64,000 bases of DNA from JBPOIC01 sp052034865 (GTDB lineage Bacteria > UBA10199 > JADFYH01). Position 1 is the first letter of the stretch, and every line of letters begins with the position of its first letter. A model generated the notes under the pieces. That model made no database searches. It worked only from the letters and a program-made list of their open reading frames with translations, and was not told the DNA's origin. Below are positions 1-9,590 of this stretch, piece after piece. The stretch spans positions 1-64,000 of the forward strand of contig JBPOIC010000010.1 in the NCBI GenBank assembly GCA_052034865.1, read 5' to 3'. The translations under genes were made by a program, and so were the position numbers.

Positions 1-950
<950 letters not shown>

Positions 951-1005
951 TTATTTTTTACCTAAAGAGCATAATCAGAAATTGTGCAGACCTAGTAATA
1001 TGCAA

Positions 1006-1064
1006 TTCTCAAAATTGAGAACTTAAATGTTCTCAATTAATAATTAAATCGTGCATTAATGCAC
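1006..1064 (+). other. 23S-5S spacer with inverted repeats
   Basis: The spacer between 23S and 5S holds a perfect palindrome at 1006-1021, a competing 9-bp stem (1014-1022 with 1029-1037, loop of 6) and a palindrome at 1051-1064. Such stems commonly serve as processing sites in rRNA precursors. That role is inferred here from position only. No tRNA is present in the spacer. Confidence 0.5.
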
Positions 1065-1071
1065 GTAGATT

Positions 1072-1188
1072 TCCGGTGGTTATAGCGAGGGGGTCACACC
1101 CGATCCCATCCCGAACTCGGTAGTTAAGCCCCTCAGCGCCGATGGCACTGCCAGGGTAACTTGGTGGGAGAGTAGGTCGCCGCCGGAT
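1072..1188 (+). rRNA. rrf: 5S ribosomal RNA
   Basis: A segment of about 117 nt beginning TCCGGTGG and closing with CCGCCGGA forms the terminal helix. The internal CCCGATCCCATCCCGAACTC stretch is the strongly conserved loop B/C region of bacterial 5S rRNA, and GGGAGAGTAGGTC matches the loop E/D side. It lies about 120 nt after 23S in the same orientation, so the order is 23S-5S as in a standard rRNA operon. Confidence 0.96.
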
Positions 1189-1195
1189 TTTATTT

Positions 1196-1232
1196 AAAGC
1201 CTCTAAACATTTTTGTTTAGAGGCTTTTTTTT
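1196..1232 (+). terminator. Rho-independent terminator of the rRNA operon
   Basis: A 13-bp stem (AAGCCTCTAAACA / TGTTTAGAGGCTT) with a TTTT-type loop is followed by a run of T. It sits 8 nt after 5S rRNA and ends the operon. Confidence 0.93.
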
Positions 1233-1382
1233 TAGATCGGCTAGCGTAGAGCGTGCCCACTTTACAAAGGACAATGGTGCCAGCCGCTAGGTCGTGACCA
1301 TCTCCCCGAAACTCACGCAACTTGAAAGCCAAAGAATCCCGGTGTAGCGAACCCCCGGGAGGCTTGAGAATATAAAGTCAAA

Positions 1383-2477
1383 ATTCAGCGAAGAACAGAT
1401 CATAGAGGCGTTGAAGGATGCCGATGAGGGCATATCTGTTCGAGCTATGCCTGAAGATAGGCCGCAGCGCGTTTATTTTTTACAATTTGCTGAAGCGTTA
1501 TTCCAGCTTGGATATCTCGGAAGCCAAGCCCATGAGAAAACTTGAGACCGAGAATTCGAACCTCAAGCTCTGGTGGCAGACCAAGCCCTGGATCTTCTGA
1601 CCCTGAAGGAGGTGCCTTCAAAAAATTAATAAGGACCCGGCGGGGGGGCAAGAAACGAGCGGTAGGGATCGTTTTGGACATGCCACAGCGTTTCAGCGTT
1701 CGTCGGAGCTGTAAACTGATGGTCTAAAGAGAGCCACCGATCATTATCGGTGCCGGTCGGATCGGAATGTGAATATTGTGGGGCAGATGAAAGCTTGTGC
1801 GGCGCAATATCCAGGGTACGTTTCACCGATGCTGTACGACATATTCAGAAACGCGGGGGCGCTTGTGAATCACAAGAGGAACGAACGTTTGTACGGCCTT
1901 GGGCTGTTGTCAGTAAGGTGAAAGAGGAGCTGAAGAAAGCTTAAGCATCTTCGGGTGATCTTGCCGGTGCCTGAAAAACGGGATGAAGTCTGGTCGATGG
2001 ATTTTATTTTAGACGGTTTGATGACGAACTGTCAGTTGAAGTGTTTGACGATCGTGGATCACACTGTACGCGGGAATCCCCCGCGATTTATGCGAACCAT
2101 TCGATCCGTAGAAGAAGTTTTGTTGAAGTGCTGGAGAAGCTGCGTCTGAGCGGTCGCAAAACAACGGAGTTTTGCAGTATTTTATTGAGCCAGGAAATCT
2201 GACCCAGAATGCCTCTGCTGAGTCATTCAACGGGCGGTTTAAGGACAAATGTCTCAACAAGAACTGGGTTATCAACTTAGCGGATGCCCGGTTGATAATC
2301 GAATCGTGGAGAAAAATATACGAGGAGATCCCCCCACACAGCGGTCTTAACGGAAAGATGCCCAAGATGGCTGCAGCATTTTTTAATCAACTAGTTACCC
2401 GATTCTGTGAACTTTTAAATGGGGTGAATAAAGGGGGATGGTTAAGACTGTTCAGTTCGGTAAGGTGGCAAAATTAG
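1383..2477 (+). mobile_element. Degenerate IS3-family transposase (orfA + orfB remnants)
   Basis: Pieces of an IS3-type transposase are readable in all three forward frames. The orfA part starts with FSEEQIIEALKDADEGIS at about 1383, then DISEAKPMRKLETENSNLK in another frame near 1510-1565. The orfB part begins RAVGIVLDMPQRFSVRRSCK near 1660. It continues with LYDIFRNAGALVNHKRNERL near 1830, VWSMDFILDGL near 1990 (the first Asp of the DDE triad) and ASAESFNGRFKDKCLN near 2212 (the catalytic Glu). At least four frameshifts or deletions separate these pieces, so no functional enzyme can be made. I did not locate terminal inverted repeats. The element has clearly been decaying for a long time. 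Confidence 0.85.
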
Positions 2478-2504
2478 AGAATATCATCATTTGAGTTTGA
2501 TCCA

Positions 2505-3205
2505 GATGAGTGAGCATGCCAGGTAGACGCTAGATTAAAGTTCCGTGCTAACTTTTCAAAGCGAGTAGTATCGCTACAACAATGACTGAGTCGGGTAAGG
2601 AGATTTTCCATCAAGTGGCGCAGCTTGTAGAAATTGGCATCAAACTCAAGATTCGGCTTGTCACTGCTTCATCTGCGCAGAAATCACGGAAATCATCTCC
2701 CTTTGCCTCGCTCTCTCCCGAATAGCCTCTGAGTCATAGCCTTTGTCTGTATACAATGCTCCGCCACGCCTATCATTCATAATCATCTTGTCCGCTGCTT
2801 TGGCATCGTGAACTTCATCCCAGCGATTTCAAAATCGATCGGATTTCCATTTGCATCAGCGGCAATGGGAATCTTGGTGGTAGACCCTCCAAGGCATCTT
2901 CCAATAGCCCGCACTTGTCCACGTCGAGCTCTACTCGCATGCTGGTGAGCGCGGATGTGACTTCCTTTGGAGAATATCCACTCCGGATCAATTTCGTCTC
3001 GAAGCTTAAAAAATCTTCCCACAACCCATTTGTTGCCCATACATTGAACCGATTGTAGGTTGTCTTCCAAGTACAAAGCTCTTGCGGAGTGTCCCGCGTA
3101 AGGGCTCCCGTTCAAAGCTTCCACACGATCACTTCCAACACTTCCCGATTGTTTCTCCAAAGACGGTATCCTTTTTAACGAAGCTTTACTTGGAGCTGCC
3201 ATATC
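2505..3205 (-). mobile_element. Degenerate IS5-family transposase
   Basis: Reading the minus strand from 3205, an IS5-type transposase is recognisable across frames. TGAPLRGTPQELCTWKTTYN near 3100 corresponds to the usual W.LRTGAPWRDLP...WNTVYNRF block. SHIRAHQHASRARRG and AIGRCLGGSTTKIPIAADA near 2870-2970 are the IS427-like core. DKGYDSEAIRERARQRE near 2700 and a final HLMENLLTRL / TTRFEKLARNFN block near 2530-2610 follow. At least three frame changes and a stop break the gene, so it is a pseudogene. It lies directly after the IS3 remnant in the opposite orientation, which makes this a small IS graveyard behind the rRNA operon. Confidence 0.82.
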
Positions 3206-3554
3206 TCATCATTTCATGCCATTATCGCCCTGATTGAAGTGGGTGAAGTATCAAAAAACTTAATTATTCCAAATTCTTGCACATCTATAGGGACACTCCC
3301 TAGGCTAGAACTATTGAAACTGAAAAACGGAGAACCTTAACTCCTTCATGATCGAATTTTTCCTCTGCTTGCGCTGTGATCATTCAGTTTAAATTTCTCC
3401 GGAAGATGTCGGTTTTTTCTGGTTGATAAAACAGGCCCATCTTTTAGACCGGCTCAAGTAGCGATAGAAACTTTCTCCTCTATTTTCTTTAGATTCATCA
3501 GGTGATTGTATAGATAAAGGACCAGGATTTTCTAATCTATCAAATGAGGTGTCC
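3206..3554. other. Intergenic region without recognised gene
   Basis: About 350 bases between the IS5 remnant and the HEAT-repeat gene. No ORF with a convincing start or family signature is visible. It probably contains the outer end of the IS and the promoter of the next gene, but no clear -35/-10 pair stood out. Confidence 0.4.
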
Positions 3555-4856
3555 ATGAGAGTGATCTCCAGACAGCTATTATTTTTAATTGTTTTTCTAA
3601 TTTTGAGCCCAGCCATCGCTAAATCGGAAAATTTAAACCTCAATCTTGAGCAGATCATCGAGGGATCTGAGCTGATCCTGTTGGGAAAAATAGAGGACGT
3701 GCAGTTTTGGAACAGTAGAACAGATTGGCAAATCGTTACACTAAAACCTGATCATATGTTGAAAGGGGACTCTCCTCATTCTGTCAGAATTCTTCATCAA
3801 AAATTATTTCCAAACCAGCCTGATCTGTTTCAGCGTAAGGCGTATGTTTTGATTTTTTTAAAAGCGCTTCCTTCATATACAGCCTGGAAAAAGTTAATTG
3901 CTGAGGATGTTCGATATCAGTTGGTCAGTGGAGAAAAGTCATTGATTCCATCTTCGCAAAACCAGGATGTCATTAAAAAATTTGTGAGGGACTATCTGGG
4001 GCTTGCTGGTTCCGGAGCTTTTTATTCGCAAAGGGAAAAACCGGAGGAAGGTTTTCAGAAAAGAAAACAAAATTTCTATTTCAAAACTCTTAAGGAAACG
4101 ACCTCCACGTTTTTACAACTAGAACTGTCTCAAATGATTTTTCTTCCGGATGAAGCCTTTAAGAAATTCACTTCTGAAGATGTACAAAATTTGATTCAAA
4201 AAATACATTCACCTCAATTTTCTCCGGAAGCCAAGTTAGGACTCATTCGTGGCCTTATACAGACGGGCGACGAATCGGTACTTTCGATTCTGTCCTCACT
4301 TTTCTGTCGGCAGTCTGAATCATCTGTCCCAGACACAGCCTGCCTATTGATTGCTGAAACACTAGAGGCGAAAAATAGACCCATTCCATTTTTAGATTAC
4401 AGTCAGTCTTTTGCGAATGCATCTCCAGAGCTTAAAGTTGGTTTGTTGGCTATCCTCGGACGTCATCATCGACAGGATGCTTTTTCTCTTTTTCAATCAT
4501 TTTTGAAAAATGAAAAAGATGAGAGAAGGGCATCGTCAGTAATTGAAGCCTTGGGTGAGTTGGGTGGAGAGAGAGCTATCTCGTTGTGTATGGCCTATGC
4601 TAAAGACAAGCGGTATTTCGTACGCCTGTCAGTTCTTTCTAGTCTTGGAAAAATGAAAACTGAAAAAGGAATTTCAGTTGCTGAAGAGGCATTAAAATCC
4701 GGAGATCCAACACAGATCACACTCGCCGCGCAAACCCTCGAGCGAATTGGTACACCTTTGGCTCAAAAGACGCTGGGTAAGTATTACCAAAAAGAACATC
4801 ATGGTTACTGGGAGCCTGCAGAACCCAAACATTTTATGCCAGAGCAAATGAAGTGA
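3555..4856 (+). CDS. Exported HEAT-repeat-like protein of unknown function
   Basis: The gene encodes a protein of 433 residues. It begins with a clear signal peptide: MRVISRQ, a hydrophobic run LLFLIVFLILS, then a PAIAKS cleavage region. The first 120 residues contain an ELILLGKIEDVQ strand pattern that suggests a small beta domain. From about residue 190 the sequence is helical with short paired helices. The last 150 residues contain HEAT-like units such as ASSVIEALGELGGERAI and VRLSVLSSLGKM, so this part likely forms an alpha solenoid for protein contacts in the periplasm. The ATG at 3555 is preferred over the in-frame GTG at 3549, because AGGT lies just upstream. It stands alone, with IS remnants before it. 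No enzyme motif is visible and the function is unknown. Confidence 0.75.
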   Translation: MRVISRQLLFLIVFLILSPAIAKSENLNLNLEQIIEGSELILLGKIEDVQFWNSRTDWQIVTLKPDHMLKGDSPHSVRILHQKLFPNQPDLFQRKAYVLIFLKALPSYTAWKKLIAEDVRYQLVSGEKSLIPSSQNQDVIKKFVRDYLGLAGSGAFYSQREKPEEGFQKRKQNFYFKTLKETTSTFLQLELSQMIFLPDEAFKKFTSEDVQNLIQKIHSPQFSPEAKLGLIRGLIQTGDESVLSILSSLFCRQSESSVPDTACLLIAETLEAKNRPIPFLDYSQSFANASPELKVGLLAILGRHHRQDAFSLFQSFLKNEKDERRASSVIEALGELGGERAISLCMAYAKDKRYFVRLSVLSSLGKMKTEKGISVAEEALKSGDPTQITLAAQTLERIGTPLAQKTLGKYYQKEHHGYWEPAEPKHFMPEQMK

Positions 4857-5059
4857 AATGAATGATTTCTTGCCTTTAGCTTCCTTGGGTAAATCCATCT
4901 GATTATCCTCTCTGATTTCCAGGGAGGTTCTTGATACCCAGAAATTTCATTCTCAAAATCCAACCACACTTAGAAAAAAACTTTTCCCAGGATCAGTCCT
5001 GTTTTTTTCGACCTTGTTTTTTCGTTTCCATTATAAAATCTTCATGTCAAAGATAAAGC

Positions 5060-6070
5060 ATGCGCTGGTTGAGACTTTTTTCGCGACTCATTGCCTGGAT
5101 GTTCATTTTTTGCGGTGGAGTGATCCTTCTCGCATTCCTTCTTTACCGATGGCCCCTCTCTCATCCTCAACGCTCTGGCGGTAAAAATGCACTTTGGGCG
5201 GCTCATGCCTGGGTAGGTTTTCGACATACCGAAAAAGAGTATGATGACCTTTGCAAACTCCTTACCCAAAATCAGATCTCGGATGTGTTTTTTCATGTCG
5301 GTCCTCTTGATGCGAGCGGTGGAATCAGATTTGAGCGATATCCCAATGCATCCGCATTGATTAAATCCATGCGTAAGAGATGTCCTGTGATTCATTATCA
5401 GGCGTGGATGGGCCAGAAAGAATCCCAGGGGGGAGGCAAACTGGATCTCTCCTACGAAGTGATCCGTAAAAACATTGTCTCAACCGCCCAAAAATTTCTC
5501 GATTTGGGATTCGATGGAATTCATTACAACATCGAGCCTTTGCAGGATGGAAATTCTGATTTTCTTCATTTACTTACCGAGACCCGCCGTTTGACTCAAT
5601 CTCAGGGAAAAATTTTATCCATTGCCTCCGATGAGATGACCCTCTTTCCAGGTGGAGAATGGCTTGTTCGGCGTTTCTTCAGGCGGGCAACCCTGTGGAG
5701 CAAGGATTACTATCTTCGTCTGTCTGAACAGGTCGATCAGATTGCCGTCATGATGTATGATACCGCACTTCCAAAAGATTGGCTCTACGGAACCCTTGTC
5801 GCGCTTGAAACCCGAATTCTAATCAAATCACTTCCCAAAGATCTGACTCTTTTTGTGGGGGTTCCAACCTATGAAGATGACAATCGTGGTCATCATCCGG
5901 AAGCAGAAAACATCAGCTCCGGGATTCGTGGAATTCAGAAAGGATTAAGTTGGGTGCAGTCTTCTGCTTCGCTTGGCATTTCAATTTATGCAGAGTGGGT
6001 GACGGATGAAAATGAGTGGAGCATTTATCAAAGAGAATGGTTGGGACTTCAAAATGAATCCGCTCCTTGA
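5060..6070 (+). CDS. Membrane-anchored GH18-like TIM-barrel protein
   Basis: A protein of 336 residues with an N-terminal membrane anchor (residues about 9-29, IAWMFIFCGGVILLAFLLY) and a soluble barrel-like part. Residues 152-159 read DGIHYNIE, which sits where glycoside hydrolase family 18 proteins have DxxDxDxE. The first Asp and the final Glu are kept, but the two middle Asp are His and Asn. Further strands such as QIAVMMYDTALP (compare the MxYD motif of GH18) and ISIYAEWV near the end (compare the terminal Trp strand) support the fold. It is probably a cell-wall or glycan-binding or hydrolysing protein facing the periplasm. Because the catalytic motif is altered, activity is uncertain. 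It is a single gene with no close partners. Confidence 0.65.
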   Translation: MRWLRLFSRLIAWMFIFCGGVILLAFLLYRWPLSHPQRSGGKNALWAAHAWVGFRHTEKEYDDLCKLLTQNQISDVFFHVGPLDASGGIRFERYPNASALIKSMRKRCPVIHYQAWMGQKESQGGGKLDLSYEVIRKNIVSTAQKFLDLGFDGIHYNIEPLQDGNSDFLHLLTETRRLTQSQGKILSIASDEMTLFPGGEWLVRRFFRRATLWSKDYYLRLSEQVDQIAVMMYDTALPKDWLYGTLVALETRILIKSLPKDLTLFVGVPTYEDDNRGHHPEAENISSGIRGIQKGLSWVQSSASLGISIYAEWVTDENEWSIYQREWLGLQNESAP

Positions 6071-6303
6071 TGAATCTATTATTGGGTTTTGCTAGTCCCT
6101 ATCACACTGTTTTATAAGGCAGTAAGGTCGGCACAATTGCTTCTAGCCACAATGGGTTTTGTATTCTTTTACTTAAGGTTTCTTTGTGGAGAAGCACTGG
6201 TAGTGTTTACCAAAACATGTCCGATTTTTCAGGTTTTCGACTTAATGTTATTAATGAAAAAAGATTTTCTTTTAAGACAATAAAATGAGGTCGTAGTGTC
6301 CGG

Positions 6304-7695
6304 GTGATTATGAAAAATTCATTTGAATCCAGTAAGTTGGCTGTAAAAAAAGTTTGTCTGATTTCGCTTGGCTGCCCAAAGAATTTGGTCGATGCCGAGA
6401 TGATGCTGGGCTTTCTTAAAAAAGATGGTTTTGAGCTGACGATAAATCCTGAAGAAGCCCATGTGCTGGTCGTGAATACGTGCGGATTTGTGGCAGATTC
6501 CAAAAAGGAATCGATCGATAAACTTCTCAATATGGCTGAGTACAAAAAAACAGGCCGTTGTGAAGTGCTCGTTGCGAGCGGTTGTCTCACTCAGCGCTAC
6601 AGTCAGGAGCTTGCTGATGAAATGCCAGAAGTTGATTTGTTGATTGGATTGGGGGAGTTTCACCGGTTGCCGGAGCTCATCCGGACAAAACTTCCCCAAA
6701 ACGCTTCCGCGAGATCTTTTGTTGAGAGCGAAAGATTGTATACCCATTTTCAGCAGATCCTTCCCGATCCAGATTTGCCCCGAATTCTGGCAACCCCTCG
6801 CCATTACAGTTACCTGAAAATTTCTGAAGGTTGTTCTCACCGCTGCTCATTTTGCGCCATCCCCCATATTCGGGGACGACTCAAGAGCCGTCCCATTTCG
6901 TCCATTGTTCGAGAAGTTCAAATGCTTCTGGAGGATGGTGTGAAGGAGTTCAATCTCATCGCACAGGATCTAAACGAATATGGCAAGGATTTGGGCGATG
7001 GCTCGAGTCTTACCCAGCTCATCCAAGAGCTGGATCAGTTAGAGGGAGAATTCTGGTTAAGACCGCATTATATGTATCCTCTTGAGTTTACGGATAGGCT
7101 GATCGAAACCTTGAAAGAAAGCGATCATGTGGTGAAATATGTCGATATGCCCTTGCAGCATATCAGTGAAAGGATTTTGCGCTCGATGAGACGTGGCTCT
7201 CCTTCACGATACGTTCGTCAGGTGCTGACTCGCCTTAAAACGGCCATGCCCGATATTGCCATTCGAACGACCTTCATCGTGGGGTATCCTGGGGAAACGA
7301 AGGATGAGTTTTCAGAATTATTGCAATTTCTTAAGGAGTTCGAATTCGATCATGTGGGAGCTTTTCAGTATTCTCCTGAAGAAGGAACCGAAGCTGCCTT
7401 GTTGCCAGAAGAAGTCTCAGAAAAAATCAGGGCTGAGCGCTATCATCAGTTGATGACTTTGCAGCAAAAAATTTCCCTTAACAAAAACAGGTCTCACGTC
7501 GGAAAAATATATGAAGCTCTTTGTGAGCAGGAGAGTGCTGATTCATCTTCAATTGTGAAAGCGCGGATTTACAGTCAGGCTCCTGAAATCGATGGGCTGA
7601 CTTTCTTGTCGGGCCAAAAAATGAACTCAGGTGAGTTTGTAAAAGTGAAAATGATTGCAGCCAAAGAGTATGATTTAATAGCGGAGGTAGTATAG
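6304..7695 (+). CDS. rimO: Ribosomal protein S12 methylthiotransferase RimO
   Basis: RimO is a radical-SAM enzyme with two Fe-S clusters that adds a methylthio group to an Asp of ribosomal protein S12. The 463-residue product shows the three family domains. The N-terminal UPF0004 domain has SLGCPKNLVDAE (about 20-31), NTCGFVADSKKES and ASGCLTQRY, whose three Cys bind the auxiliary cluster. The radical-SAM core has SEGCSHRCSFCAIPHIRGR (about 175-193), giving CxxxCxxC. The C-terminal part is TRAM-like. SLGCPKN and the PHIRGRLKSR segment distinguish it from MiaB. The start is GTG 6304 or ATG 6310. A GAGG sits at 6287-6290, rather far from either, so the start is uncertain by two codons. Confidence 0.95.
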   Translation: MIMKNSFESSKLAVKKVCLISLGCPKNLVDAEMMLGFLKKDGFELTINPEEAHVLVVNTCGFVADSKKESIDKLLNMAEYKKTGRCEVLVASGCLTQRYSQELADEMPEVDLLIGLGEFHRLPELIRTKLPQNASARSFVESERLYTHFQQILPDPDLPRILATPRHYSYLKISEGCSHRCSFCAIPHIRGRLKSRPISSIVREVQMLLEDGVKEFNLIAQDLNEYGKDLGDGSSLTQLIQELDQLEGEFWLRPHYMYPLEFTDRLIETLKESDHVVKYVDMPLQHISERILRSMRRGSPSRYVRQVLTRLKTAMPDIAIRTTFIVGYPGETKDEFSELLQFLKEFEFDHVGAFQYSPEEGTEAALLPEEVSEKIRAERYHQLMTLQQKISLNKNRSHVGKIYEALCEQESADSSSIVKARIYSQAPEIDGLTFLSGQKMNSGEFVKVKMIAAKEYDLIAEVV

Positions 7696-7786
7696 CTTTG
7701 GAACAAGAAAGAGCGTCGGGTTTTTGGTTTAAAACGGATAAGAAGCCCCAGATTGAACCTTGTCGAATGATTTAAAAGGAAATTTT

Positions 7787-8626
7787 ATGTCGGATGAAAT
7801 TATTTGTTTATATCACGGTCAGTGTACAGACGGTTCTGCAGCTGCAGCCATTATTCAATATAAATATCCAGACGCTCAGTGCTTCCCTATGCAGCATGGA
7901 GATCCGATTCCGGCTTCTGTCAAAAACAAGATTCTTTTTATCGTGGATTTCAGTTTTGATCTGGAAACCTTAAAGCGACTTAAGTCAGAAGCCAAAGAGG
8001 TTTATTGGTACGATCATCATAAGACAGCCCTCCCAACACATCAGGCTTTAGGGTGGGGGGTGCTGGATTTGAGCGAGTCCGGAGCGAGCCTGACCTGGAA
8101 GCAGGAGTTTCCGGCTCGGCCAGTTCCTCAGATCATTCGCTATGTGAAAGACAAGGATTTGTGGGAATGGAAATTACCATCCTCTCGTGAAGTAAGCATG
8201 GCCTTGCGTGAATTTGATGAGATTCATTCTCCTGGGAGCGAGACCTGGAAACGCTGGATTGAAGGGGTTGATGATCGCGAATTTTCCCGGTTGATTGAGT
8301 TGGGATCCATTTCGCTCAATAGCCAAAGGCTTCGGATCGTCAATGGGGCGAAGTTAGGGTTTGAAGTGGACTTTCATGGGCATAAAACCCTGGCGGTAAA
8401 CTGGATTCTCGAATCGAGTGAAATGGGAGAGTATATCTATAAAGATTTAGGATATGAGATCGCGTTGATTTTTAGCTATACCGGATCTCACTGGAGTTTC
8501 AGTTTGCGCTCAAACAAGGTCGATATAAGTCAAATTGCCCTTCAATACGGCGGTGGAGGGCACCCCGGAGCCTCTGGTTTTCGTCGCAATTCCATCGACT
8601 GGCTGTTTCAGATGAAAAAGGGTTGA
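7787..8626 (+). CDS. DHH-family phosphoesterase
   Basis: A 279-residue member of the DHH/DHHA1 superfamily, metal-dependent phosphodiesterases or pyrophosphatases such as nanoRNases and RecJ relatives. Motifs visible are YHGQCTDGSAAAA at the N terminus (the H..DG metal motif), FIVDFSF (Asp ligand), YDHHKTA (the DHH signature) and the C-terminal GGGGHPGASGF, which is the DHHA1 nucleic-acid-binding glycine motif. It is shorter than RecJ and lacks CBS or CDA extensions, so a small oligonucleotide or nucleotide phosphodiesterase is the best guess. The ATG at 7787 has AAGGA at 7776-7780, which I prefer to the upstream TTG. It lies about 90 nt after rimO in the same direction. Confidence 0.88.
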   Translation: MSDEIICLYHGQCTDGSAAAAIIQYKYPDAQCFPMQHGDPIPASVKNKILFIVDFSFDLETLKRLKSEAKEVYWYDHHKTALPTHQALGWGVLDLSESGASLTWKQEFPARPVPQIIRYVKDKDLWEWKLPSSREVSMALREFDEIHSPGSETWKRWIEGVDDREFSRLIELGSISLNSQRLRIVNGAKLGFEVDFHGHKTLAVNWILESSEMGEYIYKDLGYEIALIFSYTGSHWSFSLRSNKVDISQIALQYGGGGHPGASGFRRNSIDWLFQMKKG

Positions 8627-8980
8627 TCCTTCTCAACAATCTCAAGGCCGGAAAAGAAACCAAAGAATCGATATCAGGTTCCGTTCCCACTTCATCGGGC
8701 TGGTGTGTTGTCAATTCTCAAACCTGCTCGCAAAATCTCATCCTTAATAAATTCCAATCGTTGCGGCGCAGGCTTTTTCGCGTCATTTTTCCTCGTTTTA
8801 GAAAAGTCCTATTTTAGCTTTGCCAATTCTCTAAAGTTCTTGCTTCCCCGATTCAATAAAATAGACAAAATATAAACGTGGCTATTTGACAATATTTGTT
8901 TGGGCGAACTACTTTAGTAATAATTTCGAGGTTCAGGCGAATTAACTTTATGCCAATGAGGGGGAGAGGGGAGGTGTCGG
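8627..8980. other. Intergenic region with possible decayed gene tail
   Basis: No intact gene is visible in these 354 bases. On the minus strand an open stretch at 8692-8803 translates to a peptide with FIKDEILRAGLRIDNTPAR just before a stop. It faintly resembles the end of cysteinyl-tRNA synthetase (usual pattern AD.IRDEL...GI.LEDTP.G). This may be a relic or coincidence. The right part holds the promoter candidate described next. Confidence 0.3.
8886..8915 (+). promoter_or_regulatory. Candidate sigma-70 promoter
   Basis: TTGACA at 8886-8891 is followed after 18 bases by TACTTT at 8910-8915. It lies 65 nt before the DUF1328 gene, for which it is the likely promoter. Called by eye from the consensus only. 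Confidence 0.4.
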
Positions 8981-9148
8981 ATGCTTTCCTGGTCACTTCT
9001 GTTTTTTGTATTTGCATTAGTTGCAGGTTTGTTGGGGTTTGCGGGGCTTTCTGCCACGGCTGCTTATATCGCTAAAATCCTGTTTATAATATTTATCGTT
9101 CTTTTTTTAATATCACTTATTATTCCAAGATTTAGGCCACCAACATAA
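8981..9148 (+). CDS. DUF1328 small membrane protein
   Basis: A 55-residue protein that fits the YtjA/DUF1328 family closely. It starts [20 protein letters not shown], continues through [14 protein letters not shown] and ends with a second hydrophobic helix before PRFRPPT. The family usually has 50-60 residues and two transmembrane helices with a GFGG/IAKILF core. Its biochemical role is unknown, and it is often linked to stress. A GGGGAGGTG ribosome-binding site lies 5-10 nt before the ATG. Confidence 0.88.
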   Translation: MLSWSLLFFVFALVAGLLGFAGLSATAAYIAKILFIIFIVLFLISLIIPRFRPPT

Positions 9149-9359
9149 AGTATTTTTTTAATATCCTGTGATTTTTGGATTTTCCCGTCGGTTTTGGATG
9201 TACTGAAAGCTCACCTGCAGGTGGAGGGTCAAGGTTGATCCTGGTTGATTTTCTGCCTTATGCTCCTATCTTTAAATTAATAAAGATAATTAAAAATCAA
9301 ATAGATGAGCTGATCTTTGCCATTCAAAAGATAATCTTTTGAATTTAAGGAGGTTTTTT

Positions 9360-9590
9360 ATGCATGAGAGGAATGCTTGGGAGGTTTACTATCGATGTAG
9401 GGTTTGTCGCCATGTTTTTAGTTCAAGATCTCAGTTGCAGGAGCATCGATCTTGTTGTGGTTCTGATTTGAAGGGAAAGAGTTCGGCGAGTGGGGTTGTT
9501 CAAAAGGGGATGGTGGAGAAAAGGGTGGAGACAAGATGGGTGGATGGGGTGGGGCCCTTTGTTCTTACCTGGGATCAAAGAGAGCTGTAA
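9360..9590 (+). CDS. Small Cys/His zinc-finger-like protein
   Basis: A 76-residue protein of unknown function. Its N-terminal half has a C2H2-type pattern, CRVCRHVFSSRSQLQEHRSC, i.e. Cys-x2-Cys-x12-His-x3-Cys, with the aromatic and hydrophobic spacing of a classic zinc finger. A further Cys follows immediately. The C-terminal half is basic then acidic with several Trp and has no recognised motif. AAGGAGG at 9348-9354 is an excellent ribosome-binding site for the ATG at 9360, which supports real translation. It lies 480 nt upstream of the first giant gene in the same direction. A link to that gene is possible but not shown. Confidence 0.65.
   Translation: MHERNAWEVYYRCRVCRHVFSSRSQLQEHRSCCGSDLKGKSSASGVVQKGMVEKRVETRWVDGVGPFVLTWDQREL

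Noticed and set aside
1033..1332. Minus-strand open frame over 5S rRNA and the terminator
   Set aside because: It covers 5S rRNA and a hairpin; not a gene.
6089..6283. 64-codon hydrophobic frame before rimO
   Set aside because: No ribosome-binding site, TTG-type start and low-complexity hydrophobic content; likely chance.
7698..7775. 25-codon frame (MEQERASGFWFKTDKK...) between rimO and the DHH gene
   Set aside because: TTG start without a Shine-Dalgarno sequence and too short to judge; could be real but unsupported.
8623..8817. 64-codon frame overlapping the end of the DHH gene
   Set aside because: TTG start, no ribosome-binding site, no recognisable motif; the opposite strand gives a better, though weak, family match.
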